Shown: in pieces, positions 50,172 through 59,664 of the stretch | How positions within the stretch are numbered: the stretch's first letter is position 1 | Layout of the letters: each line of letters begins with the position of its first letter | Source of the DNA: Mesorhizobium escarrei | GTDB lineage: Bacteria; Pseudomonadota; Alphaproteobacteria; Rhizobiales; Rhizobiaceae | Length of the DNA stretch: 64,000 nt | Assembly (NCBI RefSeq): GCF_935825525.1 | Contig: NZ_CAKXZT010000126.1 | Location: forward strand, 94,508-158,507 | Direction: 5' to 3' | The notes under the pieces: model-generated | What the model saw: the letters and a program-made list of their open reading frames with translations, nothing else | Told to the model about the DNA's origin: nothing | Database searches by the model: none | Translations under genes and position numbers: made by a program

Positions 50172-50945
50172 TCAATAAATATCGAAATCGAAATATTTGG
50201 CCTGGATCTTCTTGTAGGTGCCGTCTGCGACGATCGCATCGATCGCGGCGTTGAGCTTTTCGCGCAGCGCATTGTCTTCCTTGCGCACGGCGATACCGGC
50301 TTCGGTCTCTGTGCCCTTGACGTCGCCGACCATCTTGCAGCAGCCGTCGCTCGATTTCTTCATCCAGTCCATCAGCACGAATTTGTCTGAAAGGACGGCA
50401 TCGAGACGGCCGTTCATCAGGTCGGCGACCGCCTCCTCCTGGGTTGGATAGAGCTTCGCCTCGGCGCCCGCCTTGCTATAGACATCCTGGGCATAGTCGG
50501 CCTGGGTGGTCGAAGCCTGGGCGCCGACCGTCTTGCCGGCGAGTGCCGCCGGTTCGGTCGAGGCAATATCGCTGTCCTTCAAGGCCACCAGCGAAAGCGG
50601 CGTCGTATAGTATTTGTTGGTGAAGGAGACCTGCTTCTTGCGCTCCTCGGTAATGCTCATGGACGCGATGATGGCGTCGAACTTTCTGGCCTGGAGCGCC
50701 GGGATCATGCCGTCCCAGTCCTGCGTGACAAGTTCGCATTCGACCTTCATCTGAGCGCAAAGCGCATTGGCGATGTCGATGTCGAAGCCGACGAGCTTGC
50801 CATCGGCGGTGATGGTGTTGAATGGCGGATAGGCGCCTTCAGTGGCGATCTTCAACTTTTCCTGTGCTTGCGCCGACAGGGAACCGGCTGATATCGCCAG
50901 CATGACGGCTGTTGCTGCCGATGCGATCCATCTTGAAATCTGCAT
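50172..50945 (-). CDS. Polar amino-acid ABC transporter substrate-binding protein
   Basis: A 257-residue periplasmic protein of the SBP_bac_3 family. Signal peptide MQISRWIASAATAVMLAISA with cleavage near SAQAQE, then LKIATEGAYPPFNTITADGK, LVGFDIDIANALCAQMKVEC, DWDGMIPALQARKFDAIIAS and MSITEERKKQVSFTNKYYTT, all typical of lysine/arginine/ornithine or histidine binding proteins. The ATG at 50945 follows AGGGGAACAAAAA. No permease or ATPase genes are adjacent, so it is an orphan component in this window. The ligand is not determined. Confidence 0.9.
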   Translation of the reverse strand: MQISRWIASAATAVMLAISAGSLSAQAQEKLKIATEGAYPPFNTITADGKLVGFDIDIANALCAQMKVECELVTQDWDGMIPALQARKFDAIIASMSITEERKKQVSFTNKYYTTPLSLVALKDSDIASTEPAALAGKTVGAQASTTQADYAQDVYSKAGAEAKLYPTQEEAVADLMNGRLDAVLSDKFVLMDWMKKSSDGCCKMVGDVKGTETEAGIAVRKEDNALREKLNAAIDAIVADGTYKKIQAKYFDFDIY

Positions 50946-51040
50946 TTTTTGTTCCCCTTGTTCCAACCGTATTGACGGCCAGGCACAGCCAAGCACGACC
51001 CGCGGGGTTCAGGCAAGCACGGTCTGGTCGTGACGAGCGA

Positions 51041-52153
51041 TCAGCGCGCCGCGCGAAAATGCTTGGACAGTTTCAGGCCCTGTGCCTGATAGTTCGAGCC
51101 GAGATCTGTGCCGTAGAGCGCCTGCGGCCGCTTCAGCATGTGCTCGTAGACCAGCCGTCCGACGATCTGGCCGTGATCGAGGATGAACGGCACTTCGTGG
51201 CTGCGCACCTCGAGCACGGCCCGGCTGCCGGTGCCGCCCGACGCCGAATGGCCGAAACCCGGATCGAAAAAACCGGCATAGTGGACGCGGAATTCGCCGA
51301 CCAGCGGATCGAAGGGCGTCATCTCGGCGGCATAGAGCGGCGGCACATGCACCGCCTCGCGGGACACCAGGATGTAGAATTCGTCCGGGTCGAGCACCAG
51401 TTCGCCGGCGCCGCTCTTATAGAGCGGCTCCCAGAAATCGACGACATCCTGCGCGGCGCGCTTATCGACATCGACCAGGCCGGTGTGGTGCTTGCCGCGG
51501 TAGCCGACCAGCCCGTCCTTGTCGCCATCGAGGTCGATCGACAGTGCGATGCCGCCGCCGGAAATGTTCGGCGGCTCGGTGGCGACGAGCGTCTCGGCAC
51601 GATGCAATTCGTGCAGCTCGCTTTCCGACAAAAGCGCATTGCCGGTGCGGAACCGGATCTGCGACAGCCGCGAGCCGGCGCGAACGACGATCGGAAACGT
51701 GCGCGGGCTGACTTCCAGATAGAGCGGGCCGTTGTAGCCGGCAGCGATCTTGTCGAACTCGTGGCCGCGATCGGTCATCACGCGGGTGAAGATGTCGAGC
51801 CGTCCGGTCGAGCTCTTCGGGTTGGCCGAGGCGGAAATGTTTGCCGAAAGCGCCAGGCTCTCGAGCAGCGGCACAATATAGACGCAGCCCGTCTCCAGTA
51901 CCGCACCATCGGCGAGATTGATTTCGTGCAGCTTCAGGCGGTCGAGTTTTTCAGCAACCCTGTGGTTGGGGCCGGGCAGGAAGGAGGCGCGCACCCGCCA
52001 GGCCTTGTCGCCAAGCCTGAGGTCGAGGCTGGCCGGCTGCACCTGGTCGGCGTCGAGCGCGCGCGCTGACTTCAGGGCGCCCGACTGGTACAGCGCGGAA
52101 ATATCCTGATCCGGAAGAATGCCTGTCTGCCGCAAAGTCTGGCTCCGCTCCAA
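51041..52153 (-). CDS. dcd: 2'-deoxycytidine 5'-triphosphate deaminase
   Basis: A 370-residue protein of the long dCTP deaminase family (PF06559) seen in alphaproteobacteria, in which two dUTPase-like folds lie in tandem. The N-terminal part has QPASLDLRLGDKAWRVRASF and ALSANISASANPKSSTGRLD; the C-terminal part has GFFDPGFGHSASGGTGSRAV, LEVRSHEVPFILDHGQIVGR. It makes dUTP from dCTP for thymidylate synthesis. It is divergent from metZ, whose riboswitch lies in the gap. Confidence 0.88.
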   Translation of the reverse strand: MERSQTLRQTGILPDQDISALYQSGALKSARALDADQVQPASLDLRLGDKAWRVRASFLPGPNHRVAEKLDRLKLHEINLADGAVLETGCVYIVPLLESLALSANISASANPKSSTGRLDIFTRVMTDRGHEFDKIAAGYNGPLYLEVSPRTFPIVVRAGSRLSQIRFRTGNALLSESELHELHRAETLVATEPPNISGGGIALSIDLDGDKDGLVGYRGKHHTGLVDVDKRAAQDVVDFWEPLYKSGAGELVLDPDEFYILVSREAVHVPPLYAAEMTPFDPLVGEFRVHYAGFFDPGFGHSASGGTGSRAVLEVRSHEVPFILDHGQIVGRLVYEHMLKRPQALYGTDLGSNYQAQGLKLSKHFRAAR

Positions 52154-52268
52154 GGCCGGGCGTGGTCTCGCCTGTCGCAGGTTCTTGCCGTGGAACCCGC
52201 TGGTACAAACCTCTTAATCATGCCGGCAATTGACGCAAGCGCGGTGCAGGTCTAAAGGATCGTTATCC

Positions 52269-52323
52269 CGTGGTGATTTGGCCGGTCGGCTTGCAGCCAC
52301 GTTAAACAAGTCGCTAAAGGACC
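52269..52323 (+). ncRNA. SAM-II riboswitch aptamer upstream of metZ
   Basis: The sequence CGTGG-TGATTTGGCCGG, CTTGCAG-CCACG, TTAAACAAG, CGCTAAAGG follows the SAM-II (metA-type) consensus: P1 stem CGTGG/CCACG, the conserved UGAUUU and UUGCA elements in the loop, and the GCUAAAGG tail that completes the pseudoknot. It is 90 bp before the metZ start, the usual genomic place for SAM-II in alphaproteobacteria. S-adenosylmethionine binding would lower metZ expression. Confidence 0.88.
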
Positions 52324-52345
52324 GTCGGGCCGAAAGGCCGTATGG

Positions 52346-52377
52346 ACCGGTTGCGACTTTCGCGGCCGGTTTTTTTG
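52346..52377 (+). terminator. Intrinsic terminator between the SAM-II aptamer and metZ
   Basis: ACCGGTTGCG and CGCGGCCGGT pair over ten positions (two G-U wobbles) around the loop ACTTT and are followed by a run of six or more T. It is a good rho-independent terminator placed between the aptamer and the coding region, suggesting transcriptional attenuation. A GGCC-GAAA-GGCC hairpin lies between it and the aptamer. Confidence 0.8.
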
Positions 52378-52411
52378 TGTTTGAACCATTTTTTGTGTTT
52401 GGAACAAGGTG

Positions 52412-53602
52412 ATGACGAGCAACACGCGCAACTGGAAGCCTCAGACCGCCCTCGTGCATGCAGGAACGCTGCGTTCCGGCTTCGGCGAAACCTCCGAAGC
52501 GATGTATCTCACGCAGGGCTATGTCTACGACACGGCGCAGGCGGCGGAAGCCCGCTTCAAGGGCCAGGAACCGGGCTTCATCTATTCGCGCTATGCCAAT
52601 CCGACGGTCGACATGTTCGAGAAGCGCATGTGTGCGCTTGAAGGTGCCGAAGATGCCCGCGCCACCGCATCCGGTATGGCGGCGGTGACAGCGGCGTTGC
52701 TGTGCAGTGCCCGGGCGGGCGACCACATCGTGGCGGCGCGCGCGCTGTTCGGCTCCTGCCGCTGGGTGGTCGAGACGCTGGCGCCGAAATACGGCATCGA
52801 GGCGACGCTGGTCGACGGCACCGAAATCGTCAATTGGGAAAAGGCGGTCAGGCCCAACACCAAGTTGTTCTTCCTTGAAAGCCCGACCAATCCAACGCTG
52901 GAGGTCGTCGACATCGCAGCCGTTGCCTCGCTTGCGGATTCGATCGGCGCGCGGCTGATCGTCGACAACGTCTTTGCCACGCCCTTGCAGCAGAAGCCGT
53001 TGCAGCTCGGCGCCCATATCGTCGTTTATTCGGCGACCAAGCACATCGACGGCCAGGGGCGCTGCCTCGGCGGCATCATACTGTCGGACAAGAAGTGGAT
53101 CGACGAGAATTTGCACGACTACTTCCGCCACACCGGTCCCAGCCTCTCGCCCTTCAATGCCTGGACGCTGCTGAAGGGCCTGGAGACGCTGCCGCTGCGC
53201 GTGCGCCAGCAGACGGAAAGTGCCGGCCGGATCGCTGACTTCCTCGCCGAGCGATCGGAAATTGTCCGCGTCATCTATCCCGGCCGAGCCGATCACCCGC
53301 AGGCGGCGGTCGTCAAGAAGCAGATGTCGGGCGGCTCGACGCTGATCTGCCTCGACGTCAAGGGGGGGAAGCAGGCGGCCTTCGCCTTCCAGAACGCGCT
53401 CGATGTCGTGCTGATCTCCAACAATCTCGGTGACGCCAAGAGCCTGATCACCCATCCAGCGACGACGACACACAAGAACCTGAGCGACGAGGCGCGGGCC
53501 GAACTTGGTATCGGGCCAGGCACGCTCAGGCTGTCCGTCGGACTGGAGGACACTGACGACCTGCTCGAAGACATCGAGCAGGCCTTGAAAGCCGCTGGAT
53601 AG
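52412..53602 (+). CDS. metZ: O-succinylhomoserine sulfhydrylase
   Basis: A 396-residue Cys/Met-metabolism PLP enzyme making homocysteine from O-succinylhomoserine (or the acetyl ester) and sulfide. Motifs: ALVHAGTLRSGFGETSEAMY, YSRYANPTVDMFEKRMCALE, ESPTNPTLEVVDIAAVASLA and the PLP lysine in YSATKHIDGQGRCLGGIILS, where HIDGQGR is typical of MetZ rather than MetB. The ATG at 52412 follows ACAAGG; the GTG just before is an alternative. A SAM-II riboswitch and an intrinsic terminator precede it. Confidence 0.94.
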   Translation: MTSNTRNWKPQTALVHAGTLRSGFGETSEAMYLTQGYVYDTAQAAEARFKGQEPGFIYSRYANPTVDMFEKRMCALEGAEDARATASGMAAVTAALLCSARAGDHIVAARALFGSCRWVVETLAPKYGIEATLVDGTEIVNWEKAVRPNTKLFFLESPTNPTLEVVDIAAVASLADSIGARLIVDNVFATPLQQKPLQLGAHIVVYSATKHIDGQGRCLGGIILSDKKWIDENLHDYFRHTGPSLSPFNAWTLLKGLETLPLRVRQQTESAGRIADFLAERSEIVRVIYPGRADHPQAAVVKKQMSGGSTLICLDVKGGKQAAFAFQNALDVVLISNNLGDAKSLITHPATTTHKNLSDEARAELGIGPGTLRLSVGLEDTDDLLEDIEQALKAAG

Positions 53603-53648
53603 GGATACGCGCCGAACTGCTGCGCTCTATTCTGCAAAGCAGGCGCGG

Positions 53649-54803
53649 TCAGGCGCCCGACGGCGTCTCTTCCAATTCCGCAACGGCGCTGGTGTGGATG
53701 GTCATCGTGTTGCCGCGCCAGTCGACGGCACCGCTGAGCCAGCCGCGCACCCAGATGGCGGGAAGCATCACATCCCGCGCAACCAGCGCCGGGATCATGC
53801 GCAGCGACAGGTGCCAGCCCTTGGCCGAGGCGAGAGCGCATTCCGGGAGATAGGCGACGATCAGCACGGCGATGGCTGTAGCCGGCAGGCTGAAACCGGC
53901 GCCTGCTGCCGCAACCAGCGCAAGCACCAGCGGCGGCGCCGCTCCGATCAGGATCTCGGGCGCGAAGAACAGTGGGAAGGTGACGCGACGCAGTCGTGCC
54001 CAGCGGGCCTGGCGCGACCAGATTTCGCCAAATGTGCGCAAACCGAGCGGCTGCTCGAAGGGTGCGGCAACGAGATTGACGCGCAGTCCGAGCCCGTTGA
54101 CCAGCTTGGTCGCAGCGGCATCCTCGGCAATCTCAGCAGCAAGCGCACGGATGCCGCCATTGGCGTCGAGCAATGGCTTGTTCCACAACATGCTCTTGCC
54201 CTGGGCAAAACCGAGCCCGAGCGCCTCGCCGGTATATTGCCAGCGCGCCTGCAGCGTATTGAGGAAAGCGCATTCGACCTCCGCCCAGAACCCGTCCGGC
54301 CGCGAGCCGATCGGCGTCGAGCAGACGAGGCCGGTGTCCTGCCGCCATGCCGTCATCAGATGCTGGACATAGTCCCTCGGCATCAGGACGTTGGAATCGG
54401 CAAGGATGACCCAGTGGTGGCGCGCGGCCTCCCAGCCCTTCACGCAATTGTTGAGTTTCGGATTGCCGCTGATGCGGTCGTCGCCGACCAGCAGCCGGGC
54501 CGGCACGGCCGGAAAGCGGGCGATCGCATCGGTGATCGGCCCGACCACCGAGTCGTCGGCATGGGCGACGCAGAAGATGAGCTCATAATGCGGCCAGTCG
54601 AGAGAGAAGGCGCGCTCGAGCGTCTCCTCGGTAAACGGCTCGACGCCGCGCGACGGCACGACGATCGACACCGGCGGCGCCTTGCCGGCTGGCGGCGTGA
54701 TCCTGCCAGGCCGCTTCAGCTTCAACGAAGCGAGCAGGATGCTGGCGAGATTGACAAGAAGCAGAGCTATGGAAAGCAAGGCGGCTGTGACTGTCAATTC
54801 CAT
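53649..54803 (-). CDS. Glycosyltransferase family 21-like (ceramide glucosyltransferase type)
   Basis: About 384 residues. One N-terminal membrane helix (TVTAALLSIALLLVNLASIL) is followed by a GT-A catalytic domain (PPVSIVVPSRGVEPFTEETL, NPKLNNCVKGWEAARHHWVI, LADSNVLMPRDYVQHL as the D-x-D-like site) and the Q-x-x-R-W acceptor motif in IWSRQARWARLRRVTFPLFF; two or three helices follow. This matches GT21 enzymes that in Agrobacterium glycosylate ceramide or related lipids. The start (54803) is uncertain; 54839 and 54911 are also in frame. It converges with metZ. Confidence 0.85.
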   Translation of the reverse strand: MELTVTAALLSIALLLVNLASILLASLKLKRPGRITPPAGKAPPVSIVVPSRGVEPFTEETLERAFSLDWPHYELIFCVAHADDSVVGPITDAIARFPAVPARLLVGDDRISGNPKLNNCVKGWEAARHHWVILADSNVLMPRDYVQHLMTAWRQDTGLVCSTPIGSRPDGFWAEVECAFLNTLQARWQYTGEALGLGFAQGKSMLWNKPLLDANGGIRALAAEIAEDAAATKLVNGLGLRVNLVAAPFEQPLGLRTFGEIWSRQARWARLRRVTFPLFFAPEILIGAAPPLVLALVAAAGAGFSLPATAIAVLIVAYLPECALASAKGWHLSLRMIPALVARDVMLPAIWVRGWLSGAVDWRGNTMTIHTSAVAELEETPSGA

Positions 54804-55046
54804 CAATATCTGGTCGCTCCAGAAAAAAACCGGCCGCATGAAAGCCGTTTTCAACAGTTCGACAGAATGCTGAGTCGCCCGGCCCTGCACACCATCATTG
54901 TCATGTGTCACTTAAATGACATTGTTCTTCGGCACCTGCGCTCAACAGATTCGGGCAACGATGGCAGGCACCGAACGAAGGGAGGCCCCCGTTGACCGAA
55001 CTGCGGAGAGCGTCGAATGTTCCGTCTGCATACTGTGGAGTAATTT

Positions 55047-55439
55047 ATGTACAGCGCCGTAACGCGCAACATCGAAGTTCAGGTCAGGCCGTTCTATCTG
55101 GAAGATCGCTCCGACCCTTCGGAGAACCGCTATGTCTGGGGCTACCAGGTAACCATCGACAACCAGTCGGATGAATTCGTGCAGCTTCTGTCACGCTACT
55201 GGCATATCACCGACGGCACCGGCCGGGTCGAGGAGGTGCGCGGCGCTGGCGTTGTCGGCGACCAGCCTGAACTCAATCCCGGCGATAGTTATCAGTATAC
55301 GTCTGGCTGCCCACTCTCGACGCCATCCGGCATCATGGTCGGCCACTACACGATGCGCAACAAGCGGGGCGAGACGTTCGACGTTGCCATCCCCGCCTTT
55401 TCGCTCGACCTGCCGGGCACGCGGCGCACCGTCAACTGA
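55047..55439 (+). CDS. apaG: ApaG (Co2+/Mg2+ efflux-related protein)
   Basis: A 130-residue fibronectin-III-like domain protein. The pattern [24 protein letters not shown] start ([20 protein letters not shown]), [60 protein letters not shown] and [11 protein letters not shown] is diagnostic for ApaG. The molecular role is not well defined; it has been linked to cobalt and magnesium efflux. A terminator-like hairpin follows at 55453-55479. Confidence 0.96.
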   Translation: MYSAVTRNIEVQVRPFYLEDRSDPSENRYVWGYQVTIDNQSDEFVQLLSRYWHITDGTGRVEEVRGAGVVGDQPELNPGDSYQYTSGCPLSTPSGIMVGHYTMRNKRGETFDVAIPAFSLDLPGTRRTVN

Positions 55440-55452
55440 GGCTCACTTGGGC

Positions 55453-55479
55453 TTCTCGCCCCAATGCGTGGGGCGAGAA
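55453..55479. terminator. Bidirectional terminator between apaG and hslO
   Basis: TTCTCGCCCCA and TGGGGCGAGAA form a perfect 11-bp stem around ATGCG, extended by CTTGG and CCAAG on the outside. It lies in the 80-bp gap between convergent apaG and hslO. There is no long T-run. Confidence 0.7.
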
Positions 55480-55519
55480 ACCAAGCTCTGCGAAGACACC
55501 GAGGCAGCACTGACGCCCG

Positions 55520-56530
55520 CTATTGAGCCGCAGCAAATTCCGCCGGATCGAAGTCATATTGCTTCGAGCAGAATTCGCAGGCGACGTGAATGCCGCCATC
55601 CTCCGTGCTGTCCCTGATCTCGTCTGCGGAGAAGCCTTCGAGAATGCCGCGGATCTTCTCCCTGGAACATGAGCACTGGTCGGCTACCGGTACGCCGCCG
55701 AAGACGCGCACGCCGTGCTCGTGGAACAGCCGGTAAAGCAACCGCTCGGCGCCGATCGTCGGGTCGATCAGTTCCGTCGGCTCGATGGTGCCAAGCAACG
55801 CCAGCAGCTCCTGCCAGGAATTGTCGGCCGGATCATGGATCTCCTCGCGCGGATCGCCGTCGCCACCCGGAAGATCGGGCACGCGCATGCGTTCGGGCGA
55901 CTGCGGCAGGAACTGCGCCAGGATGCCACCGGCGCGCCATTGCTCGCGGGCACCGCCGATGCCGGGCGTCAACAGCTTGGCCACCGAAAGCCTGAGATCG
56001 GTCGGGATCTGCTCCGACTGCCGGAAATAGGTGCGGGCGGCCTCCTCCAGCGTCTCGCCGTCGAGCTGGACGATGCCCTGATAGCGCTGCGTGTGGGCGC
56101 CCTGGTCGATAGTCAGCGCCAGGACACCACTGCCGAGCAGCGTCCGCTGCGAGGTCTCGCCGGCAGACGTCAGTGCCTCCAGCCGGTCGGCGTCGTAGCG
56201 GGCATAGGCGCGCAGCGCATGCGGCGTGGAAAAATCCGCCACCAGCATGTCGACCGGCCCGTCGGTGCGGGTCTGCAGGATGAACTTGCCTTCGAATTTG
56301 AGCGAGGTGCCGAGCAGCACCGTCAGCACGCAGGCTTCCGCCAGCAGGCGGGCGACCGGCTCGGGATAGTCATGACGGCTGAGGATCGCGTCGAGCATCG
56401 GCCCGAGCTGGACGGTGCGGCCGCGCACGTCGAGCGGGCCGACCTCGAAGGGCACGACATGATCGTCGCCGGCGTAGCCGAATTCGCCGAGTTTGGGTTG
56501 ATGTTCAGCCAATTGACGGGTTTCCAACAT
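55520..56530 (-). CDS. hslO: Hsp33 redox-regulated chaperone
   Basis: A 336-residue cytosolic holdase activated by oxidation. The zinc-binding Cys pairs at the C-terminus, DQCSCSREKIRG and VACEFCSKQYDFD (C-x-C and C-x-x-C), are the redox switch. Upstream landmarks are RGRTVQLGPMLDAILSRHDY, VARLLAEACVLTVLLGTSLK and GPVDMLVADFSTPHALRAYA. The start at 56530 is the first ATG before the conserved region. It is downstream of argF on the same strand with an 132-bp gap. Confidence 0.95.
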   Translation of the reverse strand: MLETRQLAEHQPKLGEFGYAGDDHVVPFEVGPLDVRGRTVQLGPMLDAILSRHDYPEPVARLLAEACVLTVLLGTSLKFEGKFILQTRTDGPVDMLVADFSTPHALRAYARYDADRLEALTSAGETSQRTLLGSGVLALTIDQGAHTQRYQGIVQLDGETLEEAARTYFRQSEQIPTDLRLSVAKLLTPGIGGAREQWRAGGILAQFLPQSPERMRVPDLPGGDGDPREEIHDPADNSWQELLALLGTIEPTELIDPTIGAERLLYRLFHEHGVRVFGGVPVADQCSCSREKIRGILEGFSADEIRDSTEDGGIHVACEFCSKQYDFDPAEFAAAQ

Positions 56531-56662
56531 GACAAAGCTCCGGGGCGCGGCGATGCCGCCCTCCGGGGCGCATGCGTCGAAACGCGCTCGATTTGCGTGA
56601 TGCGCCTGAGATAGGCATCACGCACTCCCGGATCAAGGCGGCCCGGATCACGGCGGCCCGGA

Positions 56663-57574
56663 TCAAGCGCCGAGGCACCAAGCCAAAACCGCCTTCTGGG
56701 CGTGGAGCCGGTTCTCGGCCTCGTCGAACACCACCGAATGCGGCCCGTCGATTACTTCGTCGGTGACCTCCTCGCCGCGATGCGCTGGCAGACAGTGCAT
56801 GAACAACGCGTCGGGCTTTGCCCTCGCCATCAGTGCCGCATTGACCTGATAGGGTGAGAAGACATTGTGGCCGCGAGCACGGTGCTCCTGGCCCATCGAC
56901 ACCCAGCAATCGGTAACGACACAGTCGGCCTCGTGGACGGCCTCCTCGGGCGAGCGGGTGAAGTTCAACTTGCCGCCATGCGCCCTCGACCAGTCGACAT
57001 GCTTCTGCGCCGGCTCGCTGCCTTCCGGCACGGCGACGTTAAGGTTGAAGCGGAACCGTGCCGAGGCCTCCAGCAGCGAATGCAGCACGTTGTTGCCGTC
57101 GCCGGTCCAGGCGATGGTCTTGCCGGCGACCGGGCCGCGATGCTCCTCGAAGGTCATGATGTCGGCCATCAGCTGGCAGGGATGGGTATCGTCGGTCAGC
57201 CCATTGATGACGGGGACGGTGGCGTTCTCGGTCAGCTCCAGCAGCCGGTCATGCGATGTGGTGCGGATCATGATCGCATCGACATAGCGCGACAGCACCT
57301 TGGCCGTGTCGGCGATGGTTTCGGAGCGGCCGAGCTGCATCTCGGCGCCGGTCAGCATGATGGTTTCGCCGCCGAGCTGGCGCATGCCGACGTCGAAGGA
57401 CACGCGCGTGCGCGTCGACGGCTTGTCGAAGATCATCGCCAGCACCTTGCCTTCAAGCGGTTTTGTCCGCTCGCCAGCCTTGAGCCTTGCCTTTCGCACG
57501 ACGGCATCGTCCAGCATAAGGCGCAGATCGCCCTCGGAAACGGCGGAAAGATCGGTGAAATGGCGAAGGCTCAT
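56663..57574 (-). CDS. argF: Ornithine carbamoyltransferase
   Basis: A 303-residue transcarbamoylase forming citrulline from ornithine and carbamoyl phosphate. Motifs: [20 protein letters not shown] (carbamoyl-phosphate binding S-T-R-T-R), [14 protein letters not shown] (H-P-x-Q), [40 protein letters not shown]. The ATG at 57574 starts the conserved [10 protein letters not shown]. It follows argD by 16 bp on the same strand, the normal argDF order in rhizobia. Confidence 0.96.
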   Translation of the reverse strand: MSLRHFTDLSAVSEGDLRLMLDDAVVRKARLKAGERTKPLEGKVLAMIFDKPSTRTRVSFDVGMRQLGGETIMLTGAEMQLGRSETIADTAKVLSRYVDAIMIRTTSHDRLLELTENATVPVINGLTDDTHPCQLMADIMTFEEHRGPVAGKTIAWTGDGNNVLHSLLEASARFRFNLNVAVPEGSEPAQKHVDWSRAHGGKLNFTRSPEEAVHEADCVVTDCWVSMGQEHRARGHNVFSPYQVNAALMARAKPDALFMHCLPAHRGEEVTDEVIDGPHSVVFDEAENRLHAQKAVLAWCLGA

Positions 57575-57590
57575 TTGGGTCTTCCGACTG

Positions 57591-58790
57591 TTATTTCGCC
57601 GCAGCCGCGGCGATGGCGTCCGACAGACCCCGGGCGCCGGCGCGGATGCGGTCAAGCGCCTCATGGATCTCGGCGTCGGTGACGGTGAGCGGCGGCAGCA
57701 GGCGAAGAACGTTGTCGCCGGCCGGAACCGCCAGCAGATGCTGGTCGCGCAACGCCATGTTCACCTTGGTGTTGGGCGCGGCGCATTTCAGGCCGAGCAT
57801 CAGGCCGGTGCCTCTGATGTCTTCAATGACATCGGGAAATTCGTCGGCGATACCCGCCAGCCCCTGCTTCAGCAGCAACGCTTTGCGCTGCACATCCTCC
57901 AGAAAACCGTCTTCCAGCACCACGTCGAGCACGGCGTTGCCGACCGCCATCGCCAGCGGATTGCCGCCGAAAGTGGTGCCGTGCACGCCGGCGGTCATGC
58001 CGACGGCCGCCTCGTCGGTGGCGAGGCAGGCGCCCACCGGGAAGCCGCCGCCGATGCCCTTGGCGACGGCCATGATGTCGGGCGTGACGCCAGCCCATTC
58101 ATGCGCGAACAGTTTTCCGGTACGGCCGATGCCGCACTGGACCTCGTCGAAGATCAACAGCAGATCATGCTGTTCGCAGAGCTGCCTCAGCCGCCTCAGC
58201 GACTGCGTCGGCACCGGGCGAATACCGCCCTCGCCCTGCACCGGCTCGATCAGGATCGCGGCGGTCTCTGATGTGATCGCCCTTTCGACGGCGTCGATGT
58301 CATCGAAGCCGACCTGGTCGAAACCTTCGACCTTGGGGCCGAAACCTTCCAGGTATTTGTACTGGCCGCCGGCGGCGATGGTCGCCAGCGTGCGGCCATG
58401 AAAGGCGCCTTCGAAGGTGATGATGCGAAAGCGCTCGGGATGGCCGTTGACGAAATGGTAGCGCCGCGCCGTCTTGATGGCGCATTCCAGCGCCTCGGCG
58501 CCGGAATTGGTGAAGAACACCTTGTCGGCGAAGGTTGCGTCGGCCAGCCGCTCGCCCAGACGGCTCTGCCCCGGAATCTCGTAGAGGTTGGAAACATGCC
58601 AGAGCTTGGCCGCCTGCTCGGTGAGTGCCGAGACCAGATGCGGATGGCTGTGGCCCAGCGAATTCACGGCAACGCCGCCGCCAAAATCGAGATATCGCTC
58701 GCCCTTCTCGGTGACCAGCCAAGTGCCTTCCCCATGGTCGAAGGCCAGGGGTGCGCGGGTAAAGGTCTCGAAAAGCGCCGAACCGCTCAT
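57591..58790 (-). CDS. argD: Acetylornithine aminotransferase
   Basis: A 399-residue class III aminotransferase in arginine synthesis. Motifs: [80 protein letters not shown] and the PLP lysine in [20 protein letters not shown]. The ATG at 58790 follows CCGGAGACGCATATA. An in-frame ATG at 58868 would add 26 residues through a GC-rich hairpin; I prefer 58790. It is followed closely by argF. Confidence 0.95.
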   Translation of the reverse strand: MSGSALFETFTRAPLAFDHGEGTWLVTEKGERYLDFGGGVAVNSLGHSHPHLVSALTEQAAKLWHVSNLYEIPGQSRLGERLADATFADKVFFTNSGAEALECAIKTARRYHFVNGHPERFRIITFEGAFHGRTLATIAAGGQYKYLEGFGPKVEGFDQVGFDDIDAVERAITSETAAILIEPVQGEGGIRPVPTQSLRRLRQLCEQHDLLLIFDEVQCGIGRTGKLFAHEWAGVTPDIMAVAKGIGGGFPVGACLATDEAAVGMTAGVHGTTFGGNPLAMAVGNAVLDVVLEDGFLEDVQRKALLLKQGLAGIADEFPDVIEDIRGTGLMLGLKCAAPNTKVNMALRDQHLLAVPAGDNVLRLLPPLTVTDAEIHEALDRIRAGARGLSDAIAAAAAK

Positions 58791-59145
58791 TATATGCGTC
58801 TCCGGAACCGGAAAATCAAAAAGCCGCCAAAGCGGCGGCTTGTGCGGCTTATCGTGTTTTTCGGCCATGAAGTCAACGAAAACGTCGCGCAAGAACGCGC
58901 GGCAAGCTTTCCAGCGAGACGCCGGCTCATCAGCGACCGGGCAAGTTGGGGAAAACCGAAAAAACCGATTCGTGTTGGCCCTCGGACTCTTGTCACCGAG
59001 TCAGCGCATAAGGTAATTATAGGTCGAGAAATAACTAGATTTCGTGCGGCGGACCTAATCACCCGATATATGTGGTGTCTGCCCGGCGGAAGCCGGATCG
59101 TGGAAGGATTCCGATCGCCGCACATTTCAGCAGGAGCGCGGTCTC
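58791..59145. other. Divergent region between argD and gcrA
   Basis: It contains a hairpin in the argD leader (58818-58839, listed separately) and an AT-rich stretch (59005-59080) just before gcrA, likely holding promoters. Two GANTC motifs (GAGTC near 58997, GATTC near 59108) are possible CcrM methylation sites, which GcrA targets in related bacteria. No gene is seen. Confidence 0.5.
58815..58842 (-). terminator. Attenuator-like hairpin in the argD leader
   Basis: On the minus strand AAGCCGCCGCTTTGGCGGCT is followed by TTTTGATTTT. The stem GCCGCC/GGCGGC with a short loop and the T-rich tail resemble an intrinsic terminator about 30 bp before the argD start. It could attenuate transcription into argDF or end a short upstream transcript. 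Confidence 0.5.
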
Positions 59146-59664
59146 ATGAATTGGACTGACGAGCGGGTCGAACTTCTTAGAAAATTGTGGTCGGAGGGAC
59201 TGAGCGCTAGCCAGATCGCCGCCCAGCTCGGGGGCGTCAGCCGCAATGCCGTCATCGGCAAAGTGCATCGGCTGAAACTGTCGGGCCGCGGACGCTCGAC
59301 CGCCACGCCGGCACGCCAGAAGAAGAGCGTGCAGGGATCGAGCGTCCAGAAATCGGTGTCGCGGGCGGCAAGCACCGCGCGGCATATCACCACGTCGATC
59401 GGCGCGACCGCGTTGCAGGCGCAATTCGACACCGTACCGGTGGCGCGTCATTACGTCCGTCCGGTCGAGAACGTCGTCGTGCCGATCTCGCGGCATCTGC
59501 AGCTGGTCGAGTTGACCGAGCGGACATGCAAATGGCCGAATGGCGATCCGCTTTCGGAGGAGTTCCATTTCTGCGGCAACGACGCGGCCGAAATCGGCCC
59601 CTATTGCAAGTACCACGCCCGCATTGCGTTTCAGCCCGCTTCGGAGCGGCGCCGCAGTAGGTAA
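59146..59664 (+). CDS. gcrA: GcrA cell-cycle regulator
   Basis: A 172-residue protein of the GcrA family, a sigma70 cofactor of alphaproteobacteria that activates genes with CcrM-methylated GANTC promoters. The N-terminal DNA-binding helix-turn-helix is MNWTDERVELLRKLWSEGLS, ASQIAAQLGGVSRNAVIGKV. The C-terminal sigma-interacting domain is ELTERTCKWPNGDP and FCGNDAAEIGPYCKYHARIA. The linker between is basic and Ser/Thr-rich. It is downstream of two possible GANTC sites. Confidence 0.96.
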   Translation: MNWTDERVELLRKLWSEGLSASQIAAQLGGVSRNAVIGKVHRLKLSGRGRSTATPARQKKSVQGSSVQKSVSRAASTARHITTSIGATALQAQFDTVPVARHYVRPVENVVVPISRHLQLVELTERTCKWPNGDPLSEEFHFCGNDAAEIGPYCKYHARIAFQPASERRRSR

